From NCBI RefSeq assembly GCF_002937075.1, contig NZ_NHSJ01000100.1:1-64000 (forward strand): 64,000 bases of DNA, given 5' to 3'. The translations under genes and the position numbers were made by a program. This stretch comes from Rhodoblastus sphagnicola. Lineage in GTDB: Bacteria > Pseudomonadota > Alphaproteobacteria > Rhizobiales > Beijerinckiaceae. Position 1 is the stretch's first letter, and each line of letters begins with the position of its first letter. This document shows, piece by piece, positions 23,961 to 32,324 of the stretch. A model generated the notes under the pieces. That model had not been told where the DNA came from. It ran no database searches and was given only the letters and a program-made list of their open reading frames with translations.

Positions 23961-24117
23961 GGAGCAAATCCTCGTCAGGTGAAACCGCGTGCGAGGGGCG
24001 CTTAAAACATCGCCGTTAAAGCACCATTGAAAGCCTTGGGCGGCCTTCGCGTCCGATCACGCCCGGATATGGCGGCGCAGCGACAATAGGGCTCAGCGGG
24101 CCTCCCTGCAATGGTTC

Positions 24118-25263
24118 CTATTCGGCAATGTCCTGCACGTAAATCGCCCCGCTTTTCTCGACGCGCAACGTCACGGCGCCAACATAAATCAGATCGCCCT
24201 CGCGACGAAACCGCCCGCCGTCGATCTCCGCCTGCAAGGCTGCGTACTGTTCCGGCGTCGCGCCGATCCGCGCGGCGTCCGCAACCGACAATCTGATCAC
24301 CGAGGAACTGAGATCCAGCTGCTGCTTCTGGTCGTCGGGTAGCGAGGCGACCGGCGCCGCGATCTGCCCGCGCTGCAGATTGGCGACCTCGGACAAAGCC
24401 GGGTTGAACTTGATCTCGCCAGACTTGATCATCCGCGCGAGCCAGCTATCGGCAATATCCTCCACCGCGATGCGGCGCATCTCAGGCGTCATCGCGTCGA
24501 TCTTGCCCACGAGGAAATCGGCCGCGCCGCGCTGGCGCACTATGCCGGGATTGCCCGCCCAGGCCGGATCGACGCCAACGGGCACATCGCGCACTTCGCC
24601 GGTGCGCTTGTTGACATGGGGACGCCGGCCGAAGCTCTGGGGACGATCGAGATTGTCTGGATCGACGCCGCGCTTTGCCGCCTCCCAGTCCGAAATCTGG
24701 CGCACGCGGCATTGGCAGCCCCAGCCGTTGGGCGGGTAATGCTCGGACCACCATTCATCGTCCACCGGCAGGATCGTACCCACCCATTCCAGATGTTCCA
24801 GACGCTTGTGGACGGCGGTCGAGATCAGATATTCGAGATAGGGTAGGATGTCCTTGGTGCGCTGGATGCGCTCCCATTCGCCGGCGGCATAAGCCGAATT
24901 GACGTTCGCCCAATAGATCGTGCGCAGCCGCCGCGATGAGCCAAGCTGAACTTCCTTCATTTCGCCGGTGAGCGGGTCGCGCTCTGTCGCCTTGCCCCAC
25001 CAGCCCTTGGCTTGCAGCGTCGGCCGCAGGTTCTTGCGGAACTCCTCAAAGTCCTGGCGATTGTGGATCGCCTCGGAGACCGCCGCCTTGATGTCGCCAA
25101 GCACGTCAAAGCCCGCCGACTTCGCCACGGTGAAGGCGTGGGCGTGCTCCTCGACGGAAAAATCCTCGTAGTGAAACGACGGTTTAACGCCCTTTGAATC
25201 GAAGAAGCGCAGCACCTCCGCCGGCGGCTTCTTGAACAGGTCGGAGGAAAAAGCGTCAGCCAT
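24118..25263 (-). CDS. Head morphogenesis protein (Mu F / SPP1 gp7-like)
   Basis: A 381-residue minor head protein. The SPP1 gp7/Mu F motif region is visible as SRRLRTIYWANVNSAYAAGEWERIQ, then YLISTAVHKRLEHLEWVGTILPVDDEWWSEHYPPNGWGCQCRVRQ. It acts at the portal early in head assembly. Overlaps the portal gene by 8 nt. Confidence 0.9.
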   Translation of the reverse strand: MADAFSSDLFKKPPAEVLRFFDSKGVKPSFHYEDFSVEEHAHAFTVAKSAGFDVLGDIKAAVSEAIHNRQDFEEFRKNLRPTLQAKGWWGKATERDPLTGEMKEVQLGSSRRLRTIYWANVNSAYAAGEWERIQRTKDILPYLEYLISTAVHKRLEHLEWVGTILPVDDEWWSEHYPPNGWGCQCRVRQISDWEAAKRGVDPDNLDRPQSFGRRPHVNKRTGEVRDVPVGVDPAWAGNPGIVRQRGAADFLVGKIDAMTPEMRRIAVEDIADSWLARMIKSGEIKFNPALSEVANLQRGQIAAPVASLPDDQKQQLDLSSSVIRLSVADAARIGATPEQYAALQAEIDGGRFRREGDLIYVGAVTLRVEKSGAIYVQDIAE

Positions 25264-26998
25264 CCAGACGCCCGCCCGGCCCGGAGCCCTCGCCGAAACC
25301 GCGCGCCTTCATGGCGGAGATCATCAGCCTTTTGGCGAGTGGATCGAGCTTCAGTTTTCCTGCGAGCCGGTCCAGCCGCGCCAGAAAGTCGTCAAATCCC
25401 GTGGCCTGCGCCAGTTCGGCTTCGACCTGTTCAACGATTGGCCCGAGCTGCGCCTCCCATTCATCCGCCTCGTCCTCGCCGATCGCATCGACCACATCGG
25501 GCTCCGTGGCCGGCGCGCTGGCATTGTGGGCAAGCCGCAACGGCCGGCCGCAGCCGCAGGCGCACCGGCCCTGCGCATTGGTCGCGGCCATGCGCTCGGC
25601 CTGGCTGGTGTCCGGCGCCGGTTCTTGCGCCGCGCCCTTCGCCGCCGCCCGCAACAGCTTCTCGCCCTCTGCTGGCTCGCGCAGCCCCACGATCTCGCGC
25701 GCCTCCGCCTGCGCCACCTCCAGCCCGACATTGACCAGCGTCGCGATCGCCGTGCTCTTGACCGCAATGTCCTGCGGCTCCGCCACCGGGAATTTTACCC
25801 ATGGCGCCTTCGCGCCCGCGCCGAAATTGATCTGGACGAACCATCTGATGACGTCGCGGTTGACCGTCAGCTCGGCCTCTTCGGCGTCATCCTCCAGGAT
25901 GTCGATGCGGACTTCGTCATGCACCTTGGCTTGCGCCAGGCCGCCGGCCTGGCCGTCCGTGGTCATCGTCTGCCCGAGGATCGCCTTGGATATTTGCTTG
26001 TCGAGATAATCGGCGAAAGTGGCGAACGGCTTGTCGGCGTAGCCCTTGGCTTCGAGAAACTCGATGACCATGGTCTCCGGGATGATGGCGGCGGCGTCCA
26101 CCGCGATGCGCGACACCGCCTGGAGCAGCTTGCGCTTGTCCTCCGCCGTCGCGCCCGGATGATATTTGCCGACCCGCAGCGGCATGCCGTAGACGTCGAG
26201 AAACGTCATCCAGTCTTTCAAGCTGAATTGCTTGAACAGCCACGACCAGGCGCACAGCCAGGCGTAGCCGCCGCGAATGGGAATGCCTGATTTGATCTCC
26301 GGCTTGTGCACCACGAATTTCGCCGGCGGCAGCGCCGCGCCGTCGATCGCGCCAAGCACGGCGATGCGCGCCTCGGTGCGCGACACATAATCGAAGGTGA
26401 AATATTTCGGGTCGCGCCAGACATAGGCGACCGGCTTGAGCAGGCCGTCATCGACCGCCCACATGATTTCCGTGACGGAAAACCCCTTGCCGAACGCATC
26501 CACCATGCTCTTCATCAGCGAGCGCCACGCCGGCGCCGCCACCAACTCGCGCACGGCATCGACAATCCGTTTATCGACGTTGCGCGCGCCCTCCTCGATC
26601 GACGGCTTCAGCCGCGCCACTTGCCGTTTGCGCGTGGACAGCACGGCGAGATAATGCAGGTCGCGCTCCTCCATCTCCTCCGCGAGTTCCAGGAAGGACC
26701 GGAGATCGCCACGCTTGGTGTTTTGCAGGATGCTGGCCAGCCGCTCGGGCGACAGGCCGCTGGCGACGCTCTGATCCCAGAACGAGCGGACGCCGATCAG
26801 TTCGGGCCGCGCCAGCTCTTCCGAAAGCTCCTCCACCTCGGGCAACGACAGCTCGCGGTCAGGGATTTGGCCGTCTTCCAGCAGCGGCGACGGGCCGTGC
26901 ATGCCGACTTCGCCCTCCGGGGCCTCGCCGACGCGCGGCTGCATCGGATCGAGCGGCGCGGTTTGCTCCTTGCGCTTTTTCTTCTTGTCGCGCGCCAT
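25256..26998 (-). CDS. Portal protein (Mu gp29-like, DUF935)
   Basis: A 580-residue Mu-type portal protein. Typical parts are a basic N-terminus (ARDKKKKRKEQ), GVRSFWDQSVASGLSPERLASIL, STRKRQVARLKPSIEEG and VDAFGKGFSVTEIMWAV. LGQTMTTDGQAGGLAQAKVHDEVR is a DUF935 hallmark. A Cys-rich CACGCGRP segment at about residue 478 resembles a small metal-binding insert found in many gp29 proteins. Start ATG 26998 overlaps the terminase stop. Confidence 0.9.
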   Translation of the reverse strand: MARDKKKKRKEQTAPLDPMQPRVGEAPEGEVGMHGPSPLLEDGQIPDRELSLPEVEELSEELARPELIGVRSFWDQSVASGLSPERLASILQNTKRGDLRSFLELAEEMEERDLHYLAVLSTRKRQVARLKPSIEEGARNVDKRIVDAVRELVAAPAWRSLMKSMVDAFGKGFSVTEIMWAVDDGLLKPVAYVWRDPKYFTFDYVSRTEARIAVLGAIDGAALPPAKFVVHKPEIKSGIPIRGGYAWLCAWSWLFKQFSLKDWMTFLDVYGMPLRVGKYHPGATAEDKRKLLQAVSRIAVDAAAIIPETMVIEFLEAKGYADKPFATFADYLDKQISKAILGQTMTTDGQAGGLAQAKVHDEVRIDILEDDAEEAELTVNRDVIRWFVQINFGAGAKAPWVKFPVAEPQDIAVKSTAIATLVNVGLEVAQAEAREIVGLREPAEGEKLLRAAAKGAAQEPAPDTSQAERMAATNAQGRCACGCGRPLRLAHNASAPATEPDVVDAIGEDEADEWEAQLGPIVEQVEAELAQATGFDDFLARLDRLAGKLKLDPLAKRLMISAMKARGFGEGSGPGGRLDG

Positions 26999-28626
26999 CA
27001 ATACAGCCCTCTCGTGTCGACCAAGCCGGCATCCTCGGCCTCGTCTTTGCTGCGCTGAGCTTCCAGCGCGGTCGCGATGCTCTCGTAATCATATTCATGC
27101 AGCGACGACCGGCTGGCGGCATGGGCCAGCATCAGGGCGACGGCCGAGTCGCCGTGGCGGTCTTTTTTCACGCCCGACCGCAACGCCGGCATGAACGGCA
27201 CGCCGCCCTTGACCTGGACGAGGCGGAGATCGGCGGTGATTTCCGCGTCGGCGGGAATTTCCAGCATGTCGTCTTCAAAGGCCGATTTCACCGGCTCGGC
27301 GTTCTCGCGATACCAGGGCACGTTCAGCATCACGGCCTCGGAGCGCAGCTCGCCCAGCTCCTGCTGCGCGGCCTCGGCGACGGCGAAGCCGAGCCCGGTG
27401 GCGTCGCCCTTGAACCCACAGAAGCGCGGCAGCCGCTTGAAGATGTAGCTCTGCACCTGCTTCTGGCAGTCGAACGGGATGGCGCGCATTTCGACCACGA
27501 AGGGCGTCGTGCGCTTCAGCGTGCGCTGGATGGCGAGTGGCCACAGCACGGAGAGATCGGACACGCGGCCGTAGTCGCCGCCCATGAAATGCATCAGCAA
27601 CGGATCGCATTTCATCAGCAGCGGCAGCAGCTCGCGCTCGCACCAACTTTCGATGTCGGAGCGCCGCAAATGGTCGGACCAGAAGGTGAAGTCGCGCGGC
27701 CGAGTCAGCCGCAGCACCGGAATCCCCTGCCGCGCCCGCGCCTCGATCAGCGCCGCCGACAACCACGAGCCCTCGCCCTCGCTGGGGATGCAGAACAGCT
27801 CCTCATCCGCCGCGTCGCCATATTCCCGGATGATGCCGGCGCGCCAGGCGGCCTCGGCCTCGACGCTCCATTGCTCGCCGGTGCGCAGGCACACCCGCTT
27901 GTAAAGCCCGTCGCGCAGGGCGTCGTCGAAGTCGAACCGGCAATAGCCATAGCCCTTGGAGCCGGAGCGCGCCTCCTTGACGAGGGTGTTGTAATAATTG
28001 TCCTCGCCGTTGTGGGTCGAGATGACCAGGACGCGCCCACCCCAGATCAGGAGGGCGAGAGCGGCCTTCATGAGGCCCTTGAGGTCATCGTGGAAGGCGG
28101 CTTCGTCGATAATGACGAACCCCTGAAAACCGCGCAGCGAGCGCGGACGCGATGCCAGGGCGATGATCTCGAATCCGCTGGCGAAGCGGATGCGGAACGC
28201 CTTGATGTGTTTCGACGGGTCCGGCCCGTCATCGAACATGAATTCCTGAATGCCGGCTTCGGTGATAGCGTCGTTGAACGCACGCGCCCACATGCCGCAG
28301 CAGTCGATGAACTCCCGCGCCATGTCGAGGTTGTAGCCGATATAGAGCGAGTCCATGCCGCCTTCGGCGCGCTGCGACGCCGAGATTAGGACGGCCTGCG
28401 AACCCACACCCCAAGTGGCGCCCGTCCGCCGGGACTTCTCCACGACAGTGACGCGGAAGGCGGCGACGGTCGAAAGCAGTTTCTGCTGGTAGCCGAGCAG
28501 GATCGCGTCGAGGCTGTCGCCGGTGTCCACGCCGGCGGCCAGCGACTCCAGCCGCAGCTTCTTCCATTCAGCTTCGGTGATGAACCGGGCGGACTGGATT
28601 TGCTCTTTGGTCGGGAGCGCGGTCAA
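26998..28626 (-). CDS. Terminase large subunit (Mu gp28-like)
   Basis: This 542-residue packaging ATPase/nuclease has an adapted Walker A region (VVEKSRRTGATWGVG), a Walker B VIIDEAAFHDD and a coupling motif VLVISTHNGEDNYYN. The C-terminal nuclease part starts near HFMGGDYGRVSDLSVLWPLA, with LPRFCGFKGDATGLGFAVAE. Mu-family terminases package by headful from the integrated phage end. It lies between gp27 and gp29 homologues with short overlaps. Confidence 0.92.
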   Translation of the reverse strand: MTALPTKEQIQSARFITEAEWKKLRLESLAAGVDTGDSLDAILLGYQQKLLSTVAAFRVTVVEKSRRTGATWGVGSQAVLISASQRAEGGMDSLYIGYNLDMAREFIDCCGMWARAFNDAITEAGIQEFMFDDGPDPSKHIKAFRIRFASGFEIIALASRPRSLRGFQGFVIIDEAAFHDDLKGLMKAALALLIWGGRVLVISTHNGEDNYYNTLVKEARSGSKGYGYCRFDFDDALRDGLYKRVCLRTGEQWSVEAEAAWRAGIIREYGDAADEELFCIPSEGEGSWLSAALIEARARQGIPVLRLTRPRDFTFWSDHLRRSDIESWCERELLPLLMKCDPLLMHFMGGDYGRVSDLSVLWPLAIQRTLKRTTPFVVEMRAIPFDCQKQVQSYIFKRLPRFCGFKGDATGLGFAVAEAAQQELGELRSEAVMLNVPWYRENAEPVKSAFEDDMLEIPADAEITADLRLVQVKGGVPFMPALRSGVKKDRHGDSAVALMLAHAASRSSLHEYDYESIATALEAQRSKDEAEDAGLVDTRGLY

Positions 28627-28868
28627 GCGGCGCTCATTTCTTCAACGGCCAGTTCCCAGGCGGCGTCTTGCGCCAGCATGATCACGCCAGTGTTGATCTG
28701 ACGGCGGTACTTGTTGACGAGACGAAGGACCGTTTCCTTCTGCCGCTTGGTCCATTTTTCGAATGGCTTCTGAAGCATAGAATTAACGAAGCGCTTGTCC
28801 CAGCGGCCCGGCAGGAACGAGCAGCGCGCCAGCGCGGCGAGTATTTGCAAATAGGGGGATTCGGCCAT
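28623..28868 (-). CDS. Small hypothetical phage protein
   Basis: An 81-residue protein with two helical parts (MAESPYLQILAALARCSFLP, then LRLVNKYRRQINTGV). Its PFEKWTKRQKETV stretch is basic and aromatic. It overlaps the terminase start by 4 nt (ATGA) and is therefore probably translated with it. Function unknown. Confidence 0.55.
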   Translation of the reverse strand: MAESPYLQILAALARCSFLPGRWDKRFVNSMLQKPFEKWTKRQKETVLRLVNKYRRQINTGVIMLAQDAAWELAVEEMSAA

Positions 28869-28869
28869 C

Positions 28870-29103
28870 TCAGCAGACCTCCGCGAGAACGGCGCGCACG
28901 CGGATCACTTGGCCGCAAAGGCCATTCCACACCCAACCGCCGCCATTGAAGTCCGTCCAGTAGCCCTTGCACCACTCGCGCCAGCGTGCCTTCTCGTCGG
29001 CAGGCGCGTAGCGATACATCCAATGCTCGACCAGCAGCTCGACAGGTTCGTCAATTTCCTTCCACCAGCACAGCTCCGGGAGGCCAGTTAGCGCATCGCA
29101 CAT
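28870..29103 (-). CDS. Small hypothetical phage protein, Trp-rich
   Basis: A 77-residue protein rich in aromatic residues (LCWWKEIDEPVELLVEHWMYRY, KARWREWCKGYWTDFNGGGW). No family recognised. It lies in the terminase block, 1 nt from its downstream neighbour and 1 nt from the gp27-like gene. Confidence 0.5.
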   Translation of the reverse strand: MCDALTGLPELCWWKEIDEPVELLVEHWMYRYAPADEKARWREWCKGYWTDFNGGGWVWNGLCGQVIRVRAVLAEVC

Positions 29104-29104
29104 C

Positions 29105-29671
29105 TCACGCCCCCTTCTGGATAACGCCGAGCTGCTCCATGATCTTGTTGCGCGTCGCGGCGGTGAGGCCCTTGGCGCGCGAAACCGTCTCGACGGCGCC
29201 GGCCACTTTGCCCTCGAACTCCGCCAGCGCGCGGCGCTTGGCGTCGCCGGACAGCCTCTGGCCTTCGATTGTGTGCTTGTAGGCGCGCGAAAGCTCCATC
29301 GCGCCCTTGGGGTCGAATTCGTCGGCCTCGCGGTCGAGCAGCTCCGTGATCAGCGTCTTGATCAGTTCGCCTATCACGATATCGGCCTCGGCGATCTTCT
29401 CCGGCGTGAACTGCGGGGCGATGCCCTCGAACAGGGCGCGGCGCTCCGCGATCTTCTTCGAGGCCTTTGCAATCCGGATTGAACGGCGATTGAACGCCGA
29501 TTTGCTGACGGGATCGACGCCCTTGACCGCGAGCCTGTCATTCAGTTCGAACAGGATATCGGCCTGCGAGCGCTTGCGCGCGTTCAGCTCGCTCATCGCC
29601 CAGACGAGATCGTCCTGCGCCTCGTCGGGCAGAAGGTCGAGGGAGGAGAGCCGGCCGCGTCCCTCCGCCAT
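29105..29671 (-). CDS. Terminase small subunit (Mu gp27-like, DUF3486)
   Basis: A 188-residue protein of the DUF3486 family: GRGRLSSLDLLPDEAQDDLVWA at the start (with a helix-turn-helix-like SQADILFELNDRLAVKGVDPVSKSAFNRRSIRI) and a long helical C-terminus. In Mu-like phages this gene precedes gp28 and is thought to be the DNA-recognition subunit of the terminase. Confidence 0.85.
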   Translation of the reverse strand: MAEGRGRLSSLDLLPDEAQDDLVWAMSELNARKRSQADILFELNDRLAVKGVDPVSKSAFNRRSIRIAKASKKIAERRALFEGIAPQFTPEKIAEADIVIGELIKTLITELLDREADEFDPKGAMELSRAYKHTIEGQRLSGDAKRRALAEFEGKVAGAVETVSRAKGLTAATRNKIMEQLGVIQKGA

Positions 29672-29974
29672 TTATGCCTCCGGCGGGCTGGGCCGCTTCA
29701 CGCCCGGAAGCACGATGCGGCGCTCGACATGGTCGAGTCCGCGCGCGGTCAGCGTGGCGATCTTCACCGTGGCCACGTCCTGGACCGTGATGGCGCCCAT
29801 TTCGGCGAGCCAGCCGAGCTGGACATGCAGCCAGTCGCGCGTGCGGTTGATGCCCCACAGAGCGTCCAGTTCGTCGCGCAGCATTGACGAATTCACCCGC
29901 AGATCCGGCTGCTCGGCCAGAACCCGCAGAATGACCAGCCGCGCCTCTTCTTCCAGACGACTCGCGAAGCTCAT
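29672..29974 (-). CDS. Mu gp26-like winged-helix protein
   Basis: A 100-residue protein of the phage VpaChn25_0724-like family. It has ARLVILRVLAEQPDLRVNSSMLRDELDALW with an HTH layout and GWLAEMGAITVQDVATVKIATLTARGLDH. It overlaps the previous gene (ATGA 29974-29971). A DNA-binding or packaging-related role is suspected. Confidence 0.65.
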   Translation of the reverse strand: MSFASRLEEEARLVILRVLAEQPDLRVNSSMLRDELDALWGINRTRDWLHVQLGWLAEMGAITVQDVATVKIATLTARGLDHVERRIVLPGVKRPSPPEA

Positions 29975-30291
29975 TTTGCATGCCCTTCCAGCGCCCAGTT
30001 CTGCAACCGCTCCGAAATCGCCTTGATCGGCTCGACGCGCGCCAGCAGCGTCTTCATCTCACCGCGCATTTCGGCCATGGTGAGCTGAAGCTCATGCACC
30101 AGGTCCACGTTCGGCAGATGCTTGACCTCGGTCTCGACGGTGGCGAGGCGCTTGTCGAGCGCGTCGCAGGTCGCCTCGACCGCCTCGATTTTGTCGGAGC
30201 GGCGATTGATCCAGGCGAGGACCATCGCCGCGAGCGAAAACGTCACCGATACGAACACCGCCGCCCACTGCGCCATAGTCCCCGAATCCAT
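29971..30291 (-). CDS. Mu gp25-like membrane protein (DUF2730)
   Basis: A 106-residue protein with one N-terminal transmembrane helix (WAAVFVSVTFSLAAMVLAWI) and a long coiled-coil C-terminus (LDKRLATVETEVKHL, LQLTMAEMRGEMKTLLARV). This is the DUF2730 layout of Mu gp25. Its stop and start overlap with neighbours. Confidence 0.75.
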   Translation of the reverse strand: MDSGTMAQWAAVFVSVTFSLAAMVLAWINRRSDKIEAVEATCDALDKRLATVETEVKHLPNVDLVHELQLTMAEMRGEMKTLLARVEPIKAISERLQNWALEGHAK

Positions 30292-30563
30292 CAGCTCATT
30301 CCCATCAAGCGCCCGAGGCGCGCCAAAACACTGGTGAAAACGGCGAGGAACGCATCGTCCCGCGCCGGTAGAAGAATAAACCCCGCCTCTTCCAGGCGGG
30401 CGATCTCGCCCTCGACGATCAGGGCGTATTTGCGCCAGATCGCCTCGTCGTCGGCGGGGTCGAAATCGAACGACGACAGCTTGTTCGCCAGCATGTCCGG
30501 ATCGAACCCGCCCTCGGTCGCGCGCCGGCGCGCCTCCGCCTCGATCAGCCCGGCGCGGCTCAC
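30291..30563 (-). CDS. Small hypothetical phage protein
   Basis: A 90-residue product from GTG 30563, which overlaps the Rz1-like stop (GTGA). ATG 30608 is an upstream alternative adding 15 poor residues. Contains an acidic FDFDPADDEAIWRKYALIVEGEIARLEEAG region. Function unknown. Confidence 0.5.
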   Translation of the reverse strand: MSRAGLIEAEARRRATEGGFDPDMLANKLSSFDFDPADDEAIWRKYALIVEGEIARLEEAGFILLPARDDAFLAVFTSVLARLGRLMGMS

Positions 30564-30826
30564 TTGCCGTCCCTGCAGATACGGATCGCGCTGGTCTCGC
30601 GCTCCCATTCCTGCGCCAGCACCTGCATGCCGGGGTCTGTGCGGTCGCGGCGCATCACGGCCGCGACCTCACGCTTTTGCGCCGCCGTCCACTGGGTCGG
30701 CTGGCCGCAGCGGGCCTTGAGCGGCGCCAGCGCCGCCGCCGTGATCCTCGTCGTCGGCGTCGTGTTGCAGCCGGTCAGCAATATCGTCGACAGAGCGAGT
30801 GCCCCGATCATTCGCAAGCTGAGCAT
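30560..30826 (-). CDS. Outer-membrane spanin (Rz1-like lipoprotein)
   Basis: An 88-residue lipoprotein. The signal sequence LRMIGALALSTILLTGC contains a lipobox (LTGC, Cys at about residue 19). The mature part, ~70 residues, is short and basic, with PTTRI and a WTAAQKREVAAVMRRD helix. The start lies inside the Rz-like frame at 30669-30980, in a different frame, the classical overlapping Rz/Rz1 arrangement. It would join with the inner-membrane spanin to fuse the membranes at lysis. Confidence 0.7.
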   Translation of the reverse strand: MLSLRMIGALALSTILLTGCNTTPTTRITAAALAPLKARCGQPTQWTAAQKREVAAVMRRDRTDPGMQVLAQEWERETSAIRICRDGK

Positions 30827-30980
30827 CGGCGGTCTCCACGGTTTTGGCGTCGATGTCGGAGGCGAGCGCGTCGGCGCCCGCCTGCCTGTCTTGTGCGCGC
30901 GCCGCCTCGGCCTGCCGCGCTTTCAGGGCGTCGAGCAGGTCCTTCAAGAACACGAAGATGGCGGCGAGCATTTGCAGCAT
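30669..30980 (-). CDS. Inner-membrane spanin (Rz-like)
   Basis: A 103-residue protein with an N-terminal membrane helix (MLQMLAAIFVFLKDLLDALK) and then a charged Ala/Asp/Glu-rich helix (ARQAEAARAQDRQAGADALA and onward). Size and topology fit an i-spanin. The Rz1-like gene begins within it (ATG 30826). It sits between the holin-like gene and the head genes. Confidence 0.6.
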   Translation of the reverse strand: MLQMLAAIFVFLKDLLDALKARQAEAARAQDRQAGADALASDIDAKTVETADAQLANDRGTRSVDDIADRLQHDADDEDHGGGAGAAQGPLRPADPVDGGAKA

Positions 30981-30983
30981 GGA

Positions 30984-31166
30984 TCAACCCGCCTTGAAGA
31001 CCGGCGAGTTGGTCAGGGCGCGGACGCCGATGATGGCCGCGCCGATCACGCCGCCCGCCGTGGGCGACAGGCCGAGCGTGGTCCAGTCGATGCCCGCGAT
31101 ATAATTCACGGCCGGAGAGACGACGGCGACGCCGAGGCCAAGAAGAACAGTTTTCCAACCCTTCAT
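30984..31166 (-). CDS. Holin-like small membrane protein
   Basis: A 60-residue protein with two hydrophobic segments (VLLGLGVAVVSPAVNYIAGI, then GGVIGAAIIGVRAL). The size and place, 3 nt before the spanin genes and after the amidase, suggest a holin. No family was clearly recognised. Confidence 0.5.
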   Translation of the reverse strand: MKGWKTVLLGLGVAVVSPAVNYIAGIDWTTLGLSPTAGGVIGAAIIGVRALTNSPVFKAG

Positions 31167-31193
31167 GTCGAACCCCTCAGTTCAAATCTATAA

Positions 31194-31562
31194 TCAGGAC
31201 GCAGCCGGGGCTTCGGCGGCGGGGTCAGCGGCGGCCGGGGCGGTGGCCGAAGCAACGGCGGCTTCGGCGCCGACGGCGGCGTCCTTCAACGACGCGGTCA
31301 GGGCGTCGATCTGGGTGGCGGCGGCCTCGACAGTGGCGCTGTCATCGGAAGCGAGACCCGCCTTGATTTTCGCCGTCTCCGCCGTGATCGCGTCGCCGAT
31401 CTCCTTGACGACGGGCGTCAGCGTGGCGACGGCGGAAGTGAGATGTTCGATTGCGCTCATGAGACTGTCCATCCTTTTCCCAAGGTCCAAAATCAGGGGC
31501 CGCAAATCGCCCCCGTCGTCCCGCCTCTGGGTCTGGCGGGAATTCGAACGCCGGCCGCTCAC
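31194..31562 (-). CDS. Hypothetical phage protein with coiled coil and Ala-rich tail
   Basis: A protein of ~122 residues from ATG 31562, which overlaps the preceding stop (ATGA). ATG 31472 or 31460 are internal alternatives. The middle is helical (MDSLMSAIEHLTSAVATLTP, VVKEIGDAITAETAKIKAGL). The tail is Ala/Pro (SATAPAAADPAAEAPAAS). Resembles capsid-decoration or chaperone-like small phage proteins, but is unassigned. Confidence 0.5.
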   Translation of the reverse strand: MSGRRSNSRQTQRRDDGGDLRPLILDLGKRMDSLMSAIEHLTSAVATLTPVVKEIGDAITAETAKIKAGLASDDSATVEAAATQIDALTASLKDAAVGAEAAVASATAPAAADPAAEAPAAS

Positions 31563-31693
31563 GGCAACAGCCGCGCGAGCAGCACCACCACGCCAAGCAA
31601 GAAAGCGGCGCAGCCGATATTCGCTGAGGGCGGGTCCTCAGCCAGCGCCACCAGCGCCAGACCGCCGAAGATGAGGAAGACGGGCGTGATCAT
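31559..31693 (-). CDS. Small two-helix membrane protein (44 aa)
   Basis: A short frame from ATG 31693, overlapping the amidase stop. Two hydrophobic stretches (MITPVFLIFGGLALVALAED, then AFLLGVVVLLARLL) are separated by a polar linker. It is coupled to the amidase, so it may be the holin or an antiholin together with 30984-31166. Confidence 0.5.
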   Translation of the reverse strand: MITPVFLIFGGLALVALAEDPPSANIGCAAFLLGVVVLLARLLP

Positions 31694-32244
31694 GCCGCAA
31701 CGCCCATGTGCTGCTTCACCCGCGCGACAAAATCCGCCTTGTCCACGGCCTTGCCGGGACAGTCGTGATGGTCGCGCGCGCATTCCTTGTGGAATTTCAG
31801 ACTGTCCGCCGCGATCCCCAGCGCGTGGGACAACGCGCCGACCGCCGCCGCCGCATTGTCGCGCACCTTGGCGCCGTCGCCGGTGGTGAAGGACTCGACC
31901 GCATAGTCGCCGACCATCTCGACGCCGATCGACACCTTGTTGAAACAGGAGGCGTGAACGCCATCATGCTCAAGGTCGCAGGCGATCCAGATGAAATCCG
32001 GCGCGACGAAGATGTGCGGCCCGGAATGCCAGCCCTGCTCATCATGATAATAATGGTTGAGGTTGCGAATGCGGCGCTCGCCCTCCTCCTTGCCCATGCC
32101 GAAATGCGCCCATTGCTTCAGGCTCGGTTCGGCCGTGTTGTGCAGGGTGACGAATTTCGGACGCCACGCCGCCCACTTCAGCTTGGCGACGTAAAACGTG
32201 AATTCGGCGGGCGTGAAAGCCAGCGGATTGGCGAGGAAGGACAT
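31690..32244 (-). CDS. N-acetylmuramoyl-L-alanine amidase-type endolysin (copy 2)
   Basis: A 184-residue endolysin homologous to the one at 1104-1649 over its whole length (FVTLHNTAEPSLKQWAHFGM, GPHIFVAPDFIWIACDLEHD, SIGVEMVGDY, HKECARDHHDCPGK). It lacks a signal peptide. Follows the Mor/C-like regulator and the late dyad (copy A), as lys does in Mu. It probably cleaves the amide bond at lysis with the downstream holin-like and spanin genes. Confidence 0.85.
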   Translation of the reverse strand: MSFLANPLAFTPAEFTFYVAKLKWAAWRPKFVTLHNTAEPSLKQWAHFGMGKEEGERRIRNLNHYYHDEQGWHSGPHIFVAPDFIWIACDLEHDGVHASCFNKVSIGVEMVGDYAVESFTTGDGAKVRDNAAAAVGALSHALGIAADSLKFHKECARDHHDCPGKAVDKADFVARVKQHMGVAA

Positions 32245-32324
32245 GGCGGCTCCGGGATCGGGCGCCGGGGCTTATCGCCCCGTCGGATGATCCCGAAATT
32301 GCACGGGAATGCCGCGCCGCTTCA

